Origin: Chara braunii
Taxonomy: Eukaryota > Streptophyta > Charophyceae > Charales > Characeae
NCBI GenBank assembly: GCA_003427395.1
Contig: BFEA01000032.1
Coordinates: forward strand, 1,253,817 to 1,292,123
Direction of reading: 5' to 3'
DNA length: 38,307 nucleotides
Made by a program: the position numbers and the translations under genes. The stretch's first letter is position 1, and the number at the start of each line of letters is the position of its first letter. The notes under the pieces are model-generated. The model did not search any database and was not told the origin of the DNA. It worked only from the letters and a program-made list of their open reading frames with translations. This document shows, piece by piece, positions 9,773-18,218 of the stretch.

Positions 9773-10196
9773 CCGTGTTCCACACTTAACGAACGTTAAA
9801 CTTGCTAGAATCACTCATCCAGCCCGGACCTATGATGAACTACCCTCTCATGTCTCCAGCCTACTGGATCTGTCGGCACAGTCCATGATGCCCTTCCATC
9901 CATCACGACGAGATAGATCCCCGTCCTAATGTGAGAGTCGTCAAAAAGAGCTGGCAGCCCGGACCTATTTGTGAACAGTCTCTTATGTCCTAATAACTAC
10001 ACTAGGAACTTCTTCAGTTGGGGCGTTTGGCTGGCTTGAAATTAGAGCTTACGGGCGACAGCCCGGACCAATTTTGAGTTGTCCGGGAGGGCCACAGACC
10101 CTGGTTAGCAGAGCCCAAGAGAAGAGGCGGGCGGGAGGGCCGCAACCCTGATCAGCGGCACCCTGCAGTATGCAAAAAGCTTAGTGAGAAGGGCGG
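9773..10196. repeat. Spacer with repeated AGCCCGGACC words
   Basis: No gene seen. AGCCCGGACC starts at 9831, 9956 and 10060, each followed by a diverged TATTTGTGAAC...CTCTTATGTCC-like segment. A second loose repeat, GGGAGGGCC-CA-ACCCTG, starts at 10085 and 10132. It ends abruptly at the TGTCGG start of copy A, and copy B lacks this flank, which supports 10197 as the element boundary. Confidence 0.45.
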
Positions 10197-10566
10197 TGTC
10201 GGAGTATGATACGGCGCAGCAGCGAAAATAGACTCACCACGGTCAACTCCCACGATGCGTCAAAATTGCGTCCTCGGTCATGGTCAAACAGGACCCTAGT
10301 ACTTCGGTTAAACATCCCTTGGGCCGAAATTAGGGGAAAGACGGCTCGGCGATACGGTCCGCCGGAGACCCAATCGTCCCCGTTGGACTGGACCGACGCG
10401 ACCGCAATGGGACAATTAGTGGAGTTCGGTCCAAACGACACCTGAAACGGACCATGGGTTAGTGAGATATTCAAGTTTGACCGGTTGGGACCGGACCGAC
10501 ACGACCACGTAACCCAGCCAGGAAAGGAACAGCCCTAAGTAACCATATAGATGAACAGCCAGTCCC

Positions 10567-10870
10567 GAATAATTAAAATAGGGTCATGTGCTATTTTTAG
10601 CACGCGACTGACTTCTCGTTTCCCAAAGTCGGGCCTGCGCCAGTCCCGTTCTAAAAATAACACAGCCCCACGCTATTTTTAGCGTGGGACTGACTGTTCA
10701 TCTACCGGNNNCTGGGCCTGCGCCAGTCCCGTTCTAAAAATAACACAGCCCCACGCTATTTTTAGCGTGGGACTGACTGTTCATCTACCGGGACCTGGGC
10801 CTGCGCCAGTCCCGTTCTAAAAATAGGAGTGACTGTTCGTATCCCGAGGTCGGGACTGCTGCTATTTTTA
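10567..10870 (+). repeat. Tandem repeat of hairpins, ~86-bp unit, copy A
   Basis: Units read GGGCCTGCGCCAGTCCCG...CACGCTATTTTTAGCGTG...GACTGACTGTTCATCTACC. Full units begin near 10627 and 10713, with partial, variant units on either side (TGTGCTATTTTTAGCACG at about 10587; TGCTATTTTTAGCGCA near 10859). Each carries a perfect inverted repeat (CACGCTA/TAGCGTG or GTGCTA/TAGCAC). NNN at 10709-10711 is an assembly gap exactly between repeat units, so copy number is uncertain. This is upstream of the TATA box, i.e. in U3. Confidence 0.75.
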
Positions 10871-10950
10871 GCGCAGACCTGGTCTAGAGTTTGACCACAG
10901 ACCCGACCTTGGGATTGCAGCACTCAGCCCCGATCACCTGGCCTCTCCAT

Positions 10951-10957
10951 TATAAAA
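10951..10957 (+). promoter_or_regulatory. TATA box of copy A, inside a palindrome
   Basis: TATAAAA sits between GGCCTCTC (10940-10947) and GAGAGGCC (10957-10964), an 8-bp inverted repeat. The whole block is conserved in copy B. If used, transcription would start about 25-30 bp downstream, near 10985, leaving the six minisatellites in the transcribed leader. Confidence 0.6.
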
Positions 10958-11424
10958 GAGAGGCCACGTCACCCAAAAAGGCAGACGACACAAGGGAGAT
11001 CATAACCCTTACTTGCGGGAGCGCGACAATGCAGGCAGAACGGCAAGAGAAGGAGCGAAATGCACAAGGAGCAGTGACGTGCCATCTGAGACGCAAGAAG
11101 AGGCAGGAGCTATGGTCAAGAGAGAGTCAAATCGAGGCAAGTAAGGGCAGAGGTAAGGAAAGGGAGGAGCAAGGCTGGCAGGGGAAAATGTCTTGGGAGT
11201 TCGCCTAGTCACCTATCTCCTGCAGTTTTCTGCCCCTCACCTTCTCTTTCTCTCTCCCTTTCTTTTCCTCTTTTTCCTCTCTTTATCTCAGTTACCTCCT
11301 TCTCGTTCACTTACCTCTCATGGGTTATGGTAACTCACTTTGAATCACATAGTTGATGGGCGTTCACGAGCCGTCGCCGTTCTTGCTCGCTATCATTTTC
11401 GTCTGAACTCTTGAACCCTTAGAT

Positions 11425-11815
11425 GGCTATGCATAATGCTGCAGCATGTATAAAAACTGAGTATAGTATTGGACTATGCATCCGCCCTTGCCATGCTTAA
11501 GGGCAGTATGCAAACTGAGTATTGGACTGAGTATCCGACAATGCTGCAGCATGTATAAAGTCTGAGTATAGTATTGGACTGTGCATCCGCCCTTGCCATA
11601 CTTAAGGGCTATATGCAAACTGAGTATTGGACTGAGTATCCGACCTTGCCATACTTAAGGGCTATATGCAAACTGAGTATTGGACTGAGTATCCGCCCTC
11701 GCCACACTTGAGGGCTATATGCAAACTGAGTATTGGACTATGTATCCGCCCTCACTTCATCTGAGGGCTATACGCGAACTGAGCATCGCGTTTGGACCAT
11801 GTATCTGTCCATTCC
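11425..11815 (+). repeat. Minisatellite 2, ~53-bp unit, copy A
   Basis: Repeats of TTGCCATACTTAAGGGCTAT followed by ATGCAAACTGAGTATTGGAC and TGAGTATCCGACC. About five to six units, some extended with TGCTGCAGCATGTATAAAG. Non-coding; stops occur in all frames. Confidence 0.75.
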
Positions 11816-11869
11816 ATGCTTGAAGGCTATACCCCAAACTTGAGGGTCACGTGATTGCATACGCTTAAG

Positions 11870-12625
11870 AGTAGCGTCTGAACTGTGCGTTCTGGTGCGC
11901 ACCACTGATGAGTTCTTAGCACTGCGCTCTGGCGCGCACCACTAATGAGTTCGGAACTGTGCGTTCTGGCACGCACCATCGATGAGTTTGGAACTATGCG
12001 CCTTGGCGCGCACCACTGATGAGTTCGAAACTGTGCGCACACCACTGATGAGTTATGAGGAGTGCGCTCTGGCGCGCACCACTGATGAGTTCGGAACTGT
12101 GTGTTCTGGCACGCACCACTGATGAGTTCTGCGCTCTGGCGCGCACCACTAATGAGTTAGGAACTGTGCGTTATGGCACGCACCATCGATGAGTTTGGAA
12201 CTATGCGCCTTGGCGCGCATCACTGATGAGTTCGGAACTGTGGGTTCTGGTGCACACCACTGATGAGTTCTGAGCAGTGTGCTCTGGCGCGCACCACTGA
12301 TGAAATTCGGAACGGTGCGTTCTGGCTCGCACCACTGATGAGTTCAGTACTGTGTACCCTGGCGCGCACCGCTGATGAGTTCAGAACCGTGTATCCTGAC
12401 CCGCACCGCTAGTGAGTTCAGAACTGTGTACCGTGGCTCGCGCCCCTGATAAGTTCGGAACTGTGCTCTCTGGCACGCACCATTGATGGCAACTTTCTTT
12501 GAGTTCGGAACTGAGCACCCAGGCGCGCACTACAGCTGACTTTTGAGACCGTGCGCCCTGACGCACACTGCAGATAACTTTATCGAGTTTTGACACTGTG
12601 CATTCGGACGCACTTGTCGATTTCG
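11870..12625 (+). repeat. Minisatellite 3, ~37-bp unit with covarying hairpin, copy A
   Basis: Units follow CACTGATGAGTTCGGAACT plus a stem-loop. The stem-loop appears as GTGCGTTCTGGCACGCAC (11959), GTGCGCTCTGGCGCGCAC (12062) and ATGCGCCTTGGCGCGCAT (12203): both arms change together so pairing is kept. A second small palindrome GTTCGGAAC sits in the spacer. Toward the right end the units become diverged and longer. No reading frame is kept across units. Confidence 0.75.
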
Positions 12626-12779
12626 GAACTGCATGCTCAGGCGAGCACTGTGGATGATATTATGGGGCCCACATTCTCATGTCAAGATTTTGCCTTGTTC
12701 GAACTGAACCCATATCAGATAACTTTACTTTGACCAGCGAACTTTCGGTACCAATAGCCTGCACCAGATACTGCAGTTT

Positions 12780-13088
12780 GAGCATGCGCGCCCAGATCAG
12801 ATAATAATTTTCAATGCGCGCCCGCGTGCGCCCAGACCAGATATTATTTTTTAAAGTGCGCGCCCAGATCAGATAATTATTTTCAGTGCACGCCCGCGTG
12901 CGCCCAGACCAGATATTATTTTTAAAGTGCTCGCCCGTGTGCGCTCAGACCCGATATTATTTTCAGTGCGCGTCCGCGTGTGCCCAGACCAGATATTATT
13001 TTTTTAAGTGCGCGTCCGCGTGCGCTTAGACCAGATATTATTTTTTTAAAGTGCGCGCCCACGCACGTCCAGGCCAGATATTATATTG
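12780..13088 (+). repeat. Minisatellite 4, ~41-bp unit, copy A
   Basis: Alternating GC-rich and AT-rich halves: GCGCGCCCGCGTGCGCCCAG followed by ACCAGATATTATTTTTAAAG. About six to seven units with variable length. Non-coding. Confidence 0.7.
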
Positions 13089-13097
13089 TGCACCCAA

Positions 13098-13425
13098 GCC
13101 AGGCATTGCAGTTTGAGTGCGCACCCATGCGCGCCCAAGCTTGGCATTGTAGTTAGAGTGCGCGCCCATGCGCGCCCAAGCTTGGCATTGCAGTTAGAGT
13201 GCGCGCCCATGCACGCCCAAGCTTGGCATTGAAGTTAGAGTGCGCGTCCATGCGCTCCCAAGCAAGGCATTGCAGTTAGAGTGCGCGCCCATGCGCACCC
13301 AAGCTTGGCATTGCAGTTAGAGTGCGCGCCCATGCGCGCCCAAGCTTAGCATTGCAGTTAGAGTGCGCGCCCATGCGCGCCCAAGCTTGGCATTGCTGTT
13401 AGAGTGTGCGCCCATGTGCCCCAGG
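13098..13425 (+). repeat. Minisatellite 5, 41-bp unit, 8 copies in copy A
   Basis: CCAAGCTTGGCATTGCAGTT plus AGAGTGCGCGCCCATGCGCGC. GCATTG recurs at 13103, 13144, 13185, 13226, 13267, 13308, 13349 and 13390, exactly 41 bp apart. Copy B has four units, so the array has expanded or contracted since the copies separated. Diverged related units continue to about 13570. Confidence 0.85.
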
Positions 13426-13774
13426 CTGAATTTCGTTATTTGAGCGCGCGCCCATGTGCACTTGCGCTGGATAAGTGTGCACCAGGCTGGATATTGCCAT
13501 TTGAGTGCATTAGAGTACGCGCCTATGTGCGCCAAGGCTGGGTATTGTCATTTGAGTACGCGCCCGTGCTTGCCCGAGCCTATGATTATTATGGGATGAT
13601 TTGCCTTCACGCTCCCGTTGATTTATTTCCTTGCTGATCAGCAACACCTCATGCACGTGATATTTTCCCTCGCACGGGGAGCATTGGCTGTTCAGTCCCT
13701 GCACAGGTGATTTGGGTCAGTCCGGCCCCAGTACATTCAGCATCTATGACTGGTCACTGTTCATGAGATGTTTT

Positions 13775-14097
13775 ACCGACCAGTTGCTGTTCAGTCGGGC
13801 CCTTTAGGCGGGCCTACTTGAGATTGTTGTTGTTCAGTCGGGCCCTTCAGGCGGGCCTACTAGAGATCGTTGCTGTTCAGCCGAGCCCCTTCAAGCGGGC
13901 CCACTTTCCAAGATTGTTGCAGTTTTTCAGCCAGGCCCCTTCAGGCGGGCCCTTTCTTCTGAGATAGTTGTTGTTCAGCCGGGCCCATTCAGGCGGGCTT
14001 TATATTGCGTTGCTGTTCAGCGAGGCCCATTCAGGCGGGCCCTATATCGAGTTGCAGTTCAGTCAGGCCATTCAGACAGGCCTCCACATTGAGTTGC
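13775..14097 (+). repeat. Minisatellite 6, ~42-bp unit with GGGCC arms, copy A
   Basis: Units read TGCTGTTCAGTCGGGCCCTT followed by CAGGCGGGCCTACTAGAGATCG, about seven diverged copies. Each has two GGGCC(C) words that can pair around a short loop. It ends where the conserved reading frame at 14101 opens. Confidence 0.72.
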
Positions 14098-14100
14098 TGA

Positions 14101-14664
14101 TTGTTATCTGGCCAGGTCTTGGAGGGAGTATTTGCATTAGCGAGATTGCACCTTCTGTCCAAGCTGGCCCATCACCGTGAGACTGCCCCTAAGTGGGGTA
14201 GATTGATTGAGAGGTTCTGCTACAGACATGCGGGACATCAGAGTTTCACTATCAGGGTTAATGAGTCCTCGACCTCGAGACACACGCTCGTCATCACCTA
14301 CTCGGTGAAGGGGGCAGAGGCGGGAGTGAAGGGCACCACATACGACAGGATTGCTGATTACATATTCCGCAGGGGGAGATATTGGAGGGACAACTGGATG
14401 CACGTGGTGTTTACTCGCGTACCTTCGGTTCCTGGGGGTATGCTCTTCGATTTTGACGGATGCAACCCCAAACCCTTTTGTGAGCCCCGCAGCAAGGGGA
14501 AGAGGCAGAAGAACGGCCGGATCCAGAGAGAGATAACCAGATCCGGCGACCAAATCACTACATATGTCCCGAGATCAGAGACAGATGAGTCGTATTTGGA
14601 GCCCTGTTCTGGGAGTGACCTTGATCTTGGCGATGTTTTCGACTGGGACACTCACAAGGGTTGA
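14101..14664 (+). CDS. Hypothetical LTR-encoded ORF a (copy A), ~187 aa
   Basis: An open frame between a TGA at 14098 and TGA at 14662. Its first codon is TTG and there is no ATG until 14398 (in DNWMHVVF), so initiation, splicing or a lost start is unclear. The protein has a basic N-terminal half (KWGRLIERFCYRHAGHQSF, VITYSVKG, YWRDNWMHVVF), a KSKGKR-like basic patch, and an acidic C-terminus (SETDESYLEPCSGSDLDLGD). The frame is closely conserved at amino-acid level in copy B at 28328, which argues against pure chance. I recognise no domain; it is not gag, pol or env as I know them. Its place before the PBS, inside the LTR, is unusual. Confidence 0.42.
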   Translation: MLSGQVLEGVFALARLHLLSKLAHHRETAPKWGRLIERFCYRHAGHQSFTIRVNESSTSRHTLVITYSVKGAEAGVKGTTYDRIADYIFRRGRYWRDNWMHVVFTRVPSVPGGMLFDFDGCNPKPFCEPRSKGKRQKNGRIQREITRSGDQITTYVPRSETDESYLEPCSGSDLDLGDVFDWDTHKG

Positions 14665-14781
14665 GTTCGTAGACAGCGACAGCAGCGCTGGAGACCAGCG
14701 AGCGGAGACGTCGGAGGGCGACATTAAGGAGGATCGCACATCTTCTTGCACGGTATCTTCTTGAGGCTGATTGACTCCTAC

Positions 14782-15219
14782 ATGTCAGACGACCCTAGGT
14801 CTGAGACAGTTATTGGTCCCCCAAGAGGCGAGGGTCCGGTTCCATACCTCGGAGATGGTTATAGTCATTTGGTTGGGACGGACTTTGCTATGCAGGCTTA
14901 TCGAAAGCCTCTTTACGGAGATTGCTTTCTTGAGGTTTCCTGCATTTTCTCTGGTGGGAAAGGGCGTATTGAGATATTGATTGGAGCTTCAGGCGATATC
15001 ATTCTTGCGGAGGAGCTTTATCTCAGGAGTGTCGCAGACGAGGAGATGGCAAGATGCATGGCCTATATCTGGAAGATCGATCCAGCAGCGCCTCTCGAGA
15101 TCAGCTATGTGGTTTCGGAGTCTGTAGCGATGCAGGTTCTCAATGACGAGGTGTCAGATATGGAGTCCCAAACGGCAGCACTTTCTCACGAGGGGGTACC
15201 GCTTATTATCATTGATTGA
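14782..15219 (+). CDS. Hypothetical LTR-encoded ORF b (copy A), 145 aa
   Basis: Starts at ATG 14782 (MSDDPRSETVIGPPRGEG) and runs to TGA at 15217. Features are a Gly-rich stretch (YLGDGYSHLVGTDFAMQAYRK) and IEILIGASGDIILAEELYLR near the middle. A mixed acidic C-terminus ends EGVPLIIID. No signal peptide, membrane segment or known motif is apparent. Copy B keeps the frame (29010 onward) but its stop has changed to CGA, extending it. It could be the continuation of ORF a: a third frame (VEFVDSDSSAGDQRAETSEG, about 14660-14764) bridges the two in both copies, so the ancestral protein may have been about 360 residues with two frame changes. Confidence 0.42.
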   Translation: MSDDPRSETVIGPPRGEGPVPYLGDGYSHLVGTDFAMQAYRKPLYGDCFLEVSCIFSGGKGRIEILIGASGDIILAEELYLRSVADEEMARCMAYIWKIDPAAPLEISYVVSESVAMQVLNDEVSDMESQTAALSHEGVPLIIID

Positions 15220-15740
15220 GGTTCTCTCTTTTCAGTCACTATGATGTATTACAACATTATTATTTATTAGTGAATGCAGCCCTCCGATGGTTGTTCCCTG
15301 CATACACTGTGTATTACTCTTCAGTCTTGTATCTATGGTCATACTCTTGCAGAGTCTGGTTTCTGGTCTTCTCATTTTGTCAATGTCAATTGCTCTATGA
15401 TGCATGTATGTTATTTTCGTCCTTATTTTACACAGGTTACACTCAAGGCAGCTTGAAGGACTCCTGAATGATAGGGACTCCGGTGACCTTGGGTCTATCC
15501 TTTATACGGGGTCAGGTGCAGGCGATTAACCCGAACGCCTCACTCTAAACCGTGTCGCCGCTGGCAGGAGGGATAACCCTGACTACTCGGCTGTATGACA
15601 AAGTGTGACTGCCTCTGAATACACCTCTATTTTTTATACTTACCAAAATCCTGCGTGACAGCCTGCCAGTCATCCAACCCACTTAGCTCGGTCCTGGGAA
15701 GGATATCTAATCAGATCCTTGAAGCAGTGGGGGCGCGACA
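15220..15740 (+). other. Non-coding 3' part of LTR A
   Basis: T-rich stretch (TTATTATTTATTAG, TTTGTCAATGTC) followed by a GC-balanced segment (GGACTCCGGTGACCTTGGG, CCGCTGGCAGGAGGGATAAC). Conserved in copy B up to 15614. No convincing gene; short Leu/Tyr/Phe-rich frames here are composition driven. It ends at GCGACA, the proposed LTR 3' terminus. Confidence 0.5.
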
Positions 15741-15744
15741 AAAA

Positions 15745-15762
15745 TGGCGTCGTTACCGAGGA
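15745..15762 (+). other. Primer binding site-like sequence, tRNA-Asp type
   Basis: TGGCGTCGTTACCGAGGA, four bases after the CGACA LTR end. It differs at three positions (all transitions) from TGGCGCCGTTGCCGGGGA, the complement of the tRNA-Asp 3' end used by plant Athila/Tat elements and present exactly at 36014-36031 on the other strand. Begins with TGG as required to pair with the tRNA CCA end. The copy may be decayed, or primed by a variant tRNA. Confidence 0.6.
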
Positions 15763-16000
15763 CTCAAAAATCTTGAGTTCGTGGGAGCGGACCTTGGTCA
15801 CAATATTATGTGACTAAGCAGCAGTTTAGCATAAATCATACAAGATCTGGCTCAGTCAGAAAGACTTTCGGCTAGGGGAGCCCCGAGAGGAGGGGCCTCT
15901 TGCAGAAATCTATCTGAAGTGATTCAGAACTGCAAGAAAGGGTTTGGAATTTGTTTCTTGGACCCTTCGCTTGAGAAGTCCATAAGTCAGAAATCAGACG

Positions 16001-16395
16001 ATGACTGAAGAGTATAATCTCCTAGAAGCCCTAACTCGTGTCACCTGCGGTGGTGTGTTCCCTTATATGTTTGTCAAATGCATTACTTGTGTAAAAGTAC
16101 GACGATTGTGCATGTGTTTGTCTCTAGATTCCTTGACACTGATGACTATGATAATCGACCCTAGATCCTAGAGAGAGTTGATCAGGACCCTAGTTTCTTT
16201 ACCAACTGGGATGTCACAATGGAGTGTGTCAAAGTCGAGAGGGATCAGTTGAGACAGCAAGGGATAGAAGCGAGTTGGAGCTTACTGCCTAGGATTTATG
16301 AGATGATTCGTACCCCGCTAGTACCTAAAGGATTTTGTGATGGTAGGAACTGGCAGCCAATCATCAATGCAACTCTAAGAAGGCAAACCTGGTAA
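16001..16395 (+). pseudogene. Module 1 of repeated ~130-aa protein domain (copy A)
   Basis: ATG at 16001 gives MTEEYNLLEALTRVTCGGVFPY. After a frameshift the module continues VSRFLDTDDYDNRP, a stop, then DPSFFTNWDVTMECVKVERD, EASWSLLPRIYEMI, and GFCDGRNWQPIINATLRRQTW ending TAA at 16393. The landmarks GG-x-FPY, FLDTDDYD, SWSLLPR and DGRNWQPI align with modules 2-5. Function unknown. It is the first coding-like sequence after the PBS. In copy B the front half is lost by deletion. Confidence 0.6.
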
Positions 16396-16402
16396 GTAGT
16401 CA

Positions 16403-16798
16403 ATGTCAGCAGTAACGAAAGCGATAGAGGCGCTGACAAGGATCACGGCTGGGGGTGCCTTCCCGTACGTCATTGAGAGGTGTGTTACTTGTGAGCATGA
16501 CTAAGTGATCTTATATGTCCTTGTAGCTCGGTTTCTTGATATGGATGACTATGATGTGAGGCCATACGTAGCTGCTGAGACAAGGAGAGGGATCGATTAC
16601 GAGGCATATTGGATAATTGCTACTGAGTATGTCCTAGATGAAAGGTGAATGTTGAGACACCGAGGGAAGAAAGTGACTTGGAGTGTCCTACCTAGAGAGT
16701 ATGAGAGGTTCCCAAGTCCACCTGTGCCTGCTAGCTTCTGCGACGGGAAGGACTGGGGACCAATGCTCAACGAGGTACTTAGGGACCGAGTGTGGTGA
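16403..16798 (+). pseudogene. Module 2 of repeated ~130-aa protein domain (copy A)
   Basis: Starts ATG 16403, 8 bp after module 1 stops: MSAVTKAIEALTRITAGGAF, then PYVIERCVTC, stop, VLVARFLDMDDYDVRPYVAA, a basic helix-like part (ETRRGIDYEAYWIIATEYVL), a stop, then KKVTWSVLPREYERFPSPP, SFCDGKDWGPMLNEVLRD, stop at 16796. This is the best-preserved reference module. In copy B the same frame runs on without a stop into the following tail segment, so the stop at 16796 is probably secondary. Confidence 0.65.
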
Positions 16799-16834
16799 GC
16801 CATGCCAAGAGATGACTACACTCCTGATGACACA

Positions 16835-17130
16835 GTTTCTGCTTCGAGGTCTATCTAGATGAGCAACGAGCGACTGTCATCAGGGTCGTGAGAGGATGCG
16901 ACACTAGGTTAGGTAGACATGACGAGATTGGCATGGTAGAACACTACCTTGAGCTTATGCGGGCGGCTGCTTTTAGAGCAATTACGGATCAGACTAAGAT
17001 TAGGCATTTGTTGGATTGCAAGAGTTCGGATGGTAGGAGAGTGATGCTACATGCGAGAGATGAGGCCATCCTATCTAGAAGGCGTCCTGCGGACAGTCCG
17101 GCTAGAGGCGCTAGAAGCAGCCCAAGGTAA
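16835..17130 (+). pseudogene. Non-module segment after module 2 (copy A)
   Basis: The frame encodes FCFEVYLDEQRATVIRVVRG, CDTRLGRHDEIGMVEHY, RAAAFRAITDQTKIRHLLDC, RRVMLHARDEAIL and a basic tail. It does not match the module consensus. In copy B it is fused in frame behind module 2 (30541-30878), with FYPPDDRES at the junction, so both belong to one ancestral protein. No known domain recognised. Rich in Arg and Asp; no membrane segment. Confidence 0.5.
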
Positions 17131-17570
17131 TGATATTGGAATGTGAAAACTCTACGTCAATTGCGACTGTAACCATTGGTAGAGGATGATTAGATAAAGT
17201 AACTGAGACTGATAGCCCGTTCGAGATATGGACACACGACGTCTGTAAGGAAGGGCGTTTAGTATTCTATGTTCCTGTGGTATGATTTTTCAAGACCAAC
17301 GAGCTTGACGTGAGGGTTTATGCTCGGGAAAGAATAAAAGAAGAAGGAGGTTATTTAGAGTGTCTGAGGAGAGTGTACATTCATCTCTCTAGAGTAAGGA
17401 AGCTACTTCGAAGCTTGGATGAGAAAGTGACTTAGGGGAAACGAGTTAGGCAATTCGAGAGACTCCCTAGTTTTCTGACTACGGATAGCTTCGCTGACAG
17501 GAGAGACAGGGCACCTCTTCTAAAACCTATTGTCGTGGTTGGTAAGGCAAGTGAGAATGACTTAGTCATA
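17130..17570 (+). pseudogene. Module 3 (diverged) of repeated protein domain (copy A)
   Basis: Begins ATG 17130 (MILECENSTSIATVTIGRG-stop). The GG-x-FPY motif is lost, but FFKTNELDVRVYARE matches FLDTDDYDVRPY, EKVT-stop-GKRVRQFERLPS matches KVTWSVLPREYERFPS, and SFADRRDRAPLLKPIV matches SFCDGKDWEPILNAVL. Copy B has Trp where A has the stop (EKVTWGKR) and DWAPILEAIV, so copy A is more decayed. Most divergent member of the array. Confidence 0.55.
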
Positions 17571-17598
17571 CGATCGAAAATTTTGTTTTCCGATACCT

Positions 17599-18164
17599 TT
17601 GTTCGACGATTCGAAGTTCAAGACGAAGCCTCTCCTGAATTCTTCCTCACCTGACAATGGAAAGGAGCTTGTTATGGCTGAGGAGTATGCTGGTTTCCTA
17701 CGAAGCAAGCATAGTTCGGAGAAGGCTCAAGGAAGCGAACTACCAGATATTAATTCTTCGGTCATCTCGTGCTTACTCAGGGATTTAGAGCCCCTCACGG
17801 TAGGAGGAGCATTTCCTTATGAGATTGAGAGGCAGAGGAGAAAGTGTATGTGTTAGTAGCTCACTTCTTAAAGACTAATGAATATGATGTACGTATATAC
17901 ACTCCAGTGACTAGGAAGATTTGACGGCGGTATACTGGGTGTCACGAGTGGGCACTTAGTCACGTCTCTAAATATAGAGACGAACTCGAGAAGGAGGGTA
18001 AGAAAGTTACCTGGAGTGTGGAGTCTACTGAGTACGAGGGTTTTCCAAGTCCTCCTATTCCAGATAGTTTCGTCTATGGTGAGGACTGGGAGCCTATCCT
18101 TAATGCCGTTTTGAGAGATAGGAAGTGGAGTAGTGTCAACATTGGCGATTCAGGCACTAGATAG
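17599..18164 (+). pseudogene. Module 4 of repeated protein domain (copy A)
   Basis: Lead-in MFDDSKFKTKPLLNSSS joins modules 3 and 4 (contiguous in copy B). The module itself runs MAEEYAGFLRSKHSSEK, LLRDLEPLTVGGAFPYEIER, then a frame change present in both copies, VYVLVAHFLKTNEYDVRIY, KKVTWSVESTEYEGFPSPP and SFVYGEDWEPILNAVLRDRK, ending TAG at 18162. All five landmark blocks are visible. Confidence 0.6.
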
Positions 18165-18218
18165 GATTAGACGGATCGGAGACAAAGAAGGATCACGGGG
18201 GTCGCTAGGGGCTAGGCA

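Larger units (their letters stand above)
10197..15740 (+). mobile_element. Very long LTR of copy A (about 5.5 kb)
   Basis: The left end TGTCGG at 10197 is where homology with copy B (24671) begins; upstream flanks are unrelated. The right end GCGACA at 15740 gives TGTCG/CGACA inverted termini and is followed after AAAA by a PBS-like sequence. Inside, in order: a hairpin repeat, TATA box, six minisatellite arrays, a conserved reading-frame pair, and a 0.5-kb non-coding tail. Most LTRs are 0.2-2 kb, though some plant Tat/Ogre LTRs reach this size. The alternative is that 10197 is only the 5' end of an element with a short or unrecognised LTR; the 3' LTR boundary cannot be checked because copy B has lost the equivalent end. 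Confidence 0.6.

Noticed and set aside
10891-11208. 105-codon frame over the TATA box, also present in copy B
   Set aside because: Its start lies upstream of the TATA box, so it would not be in the transcript from that promoter. The B version ends earlier by a stop, and its Lys/Glu/Arg bias follows from purine-rich sequence.
12019-12060. Hammerhead ribozyme-like core (CTGATGAG...GAAAC) in the 37-bp minisatellite
   Set aside because: Only one unit in A (and one in B) has GAAAC; the others have GGAAC. Stem II would be a single base pair, and the flanking GCGCAC/GTGCGC arms pair with each other to make a plain hairpin, not the three-way junction a hammerhead needs.
11425-14097. CRISPR-like arrays
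   Set aside because: The units are contiguous tandem repeats with no unique spacers, in a eukaryotic retroelement context with no cas genes.
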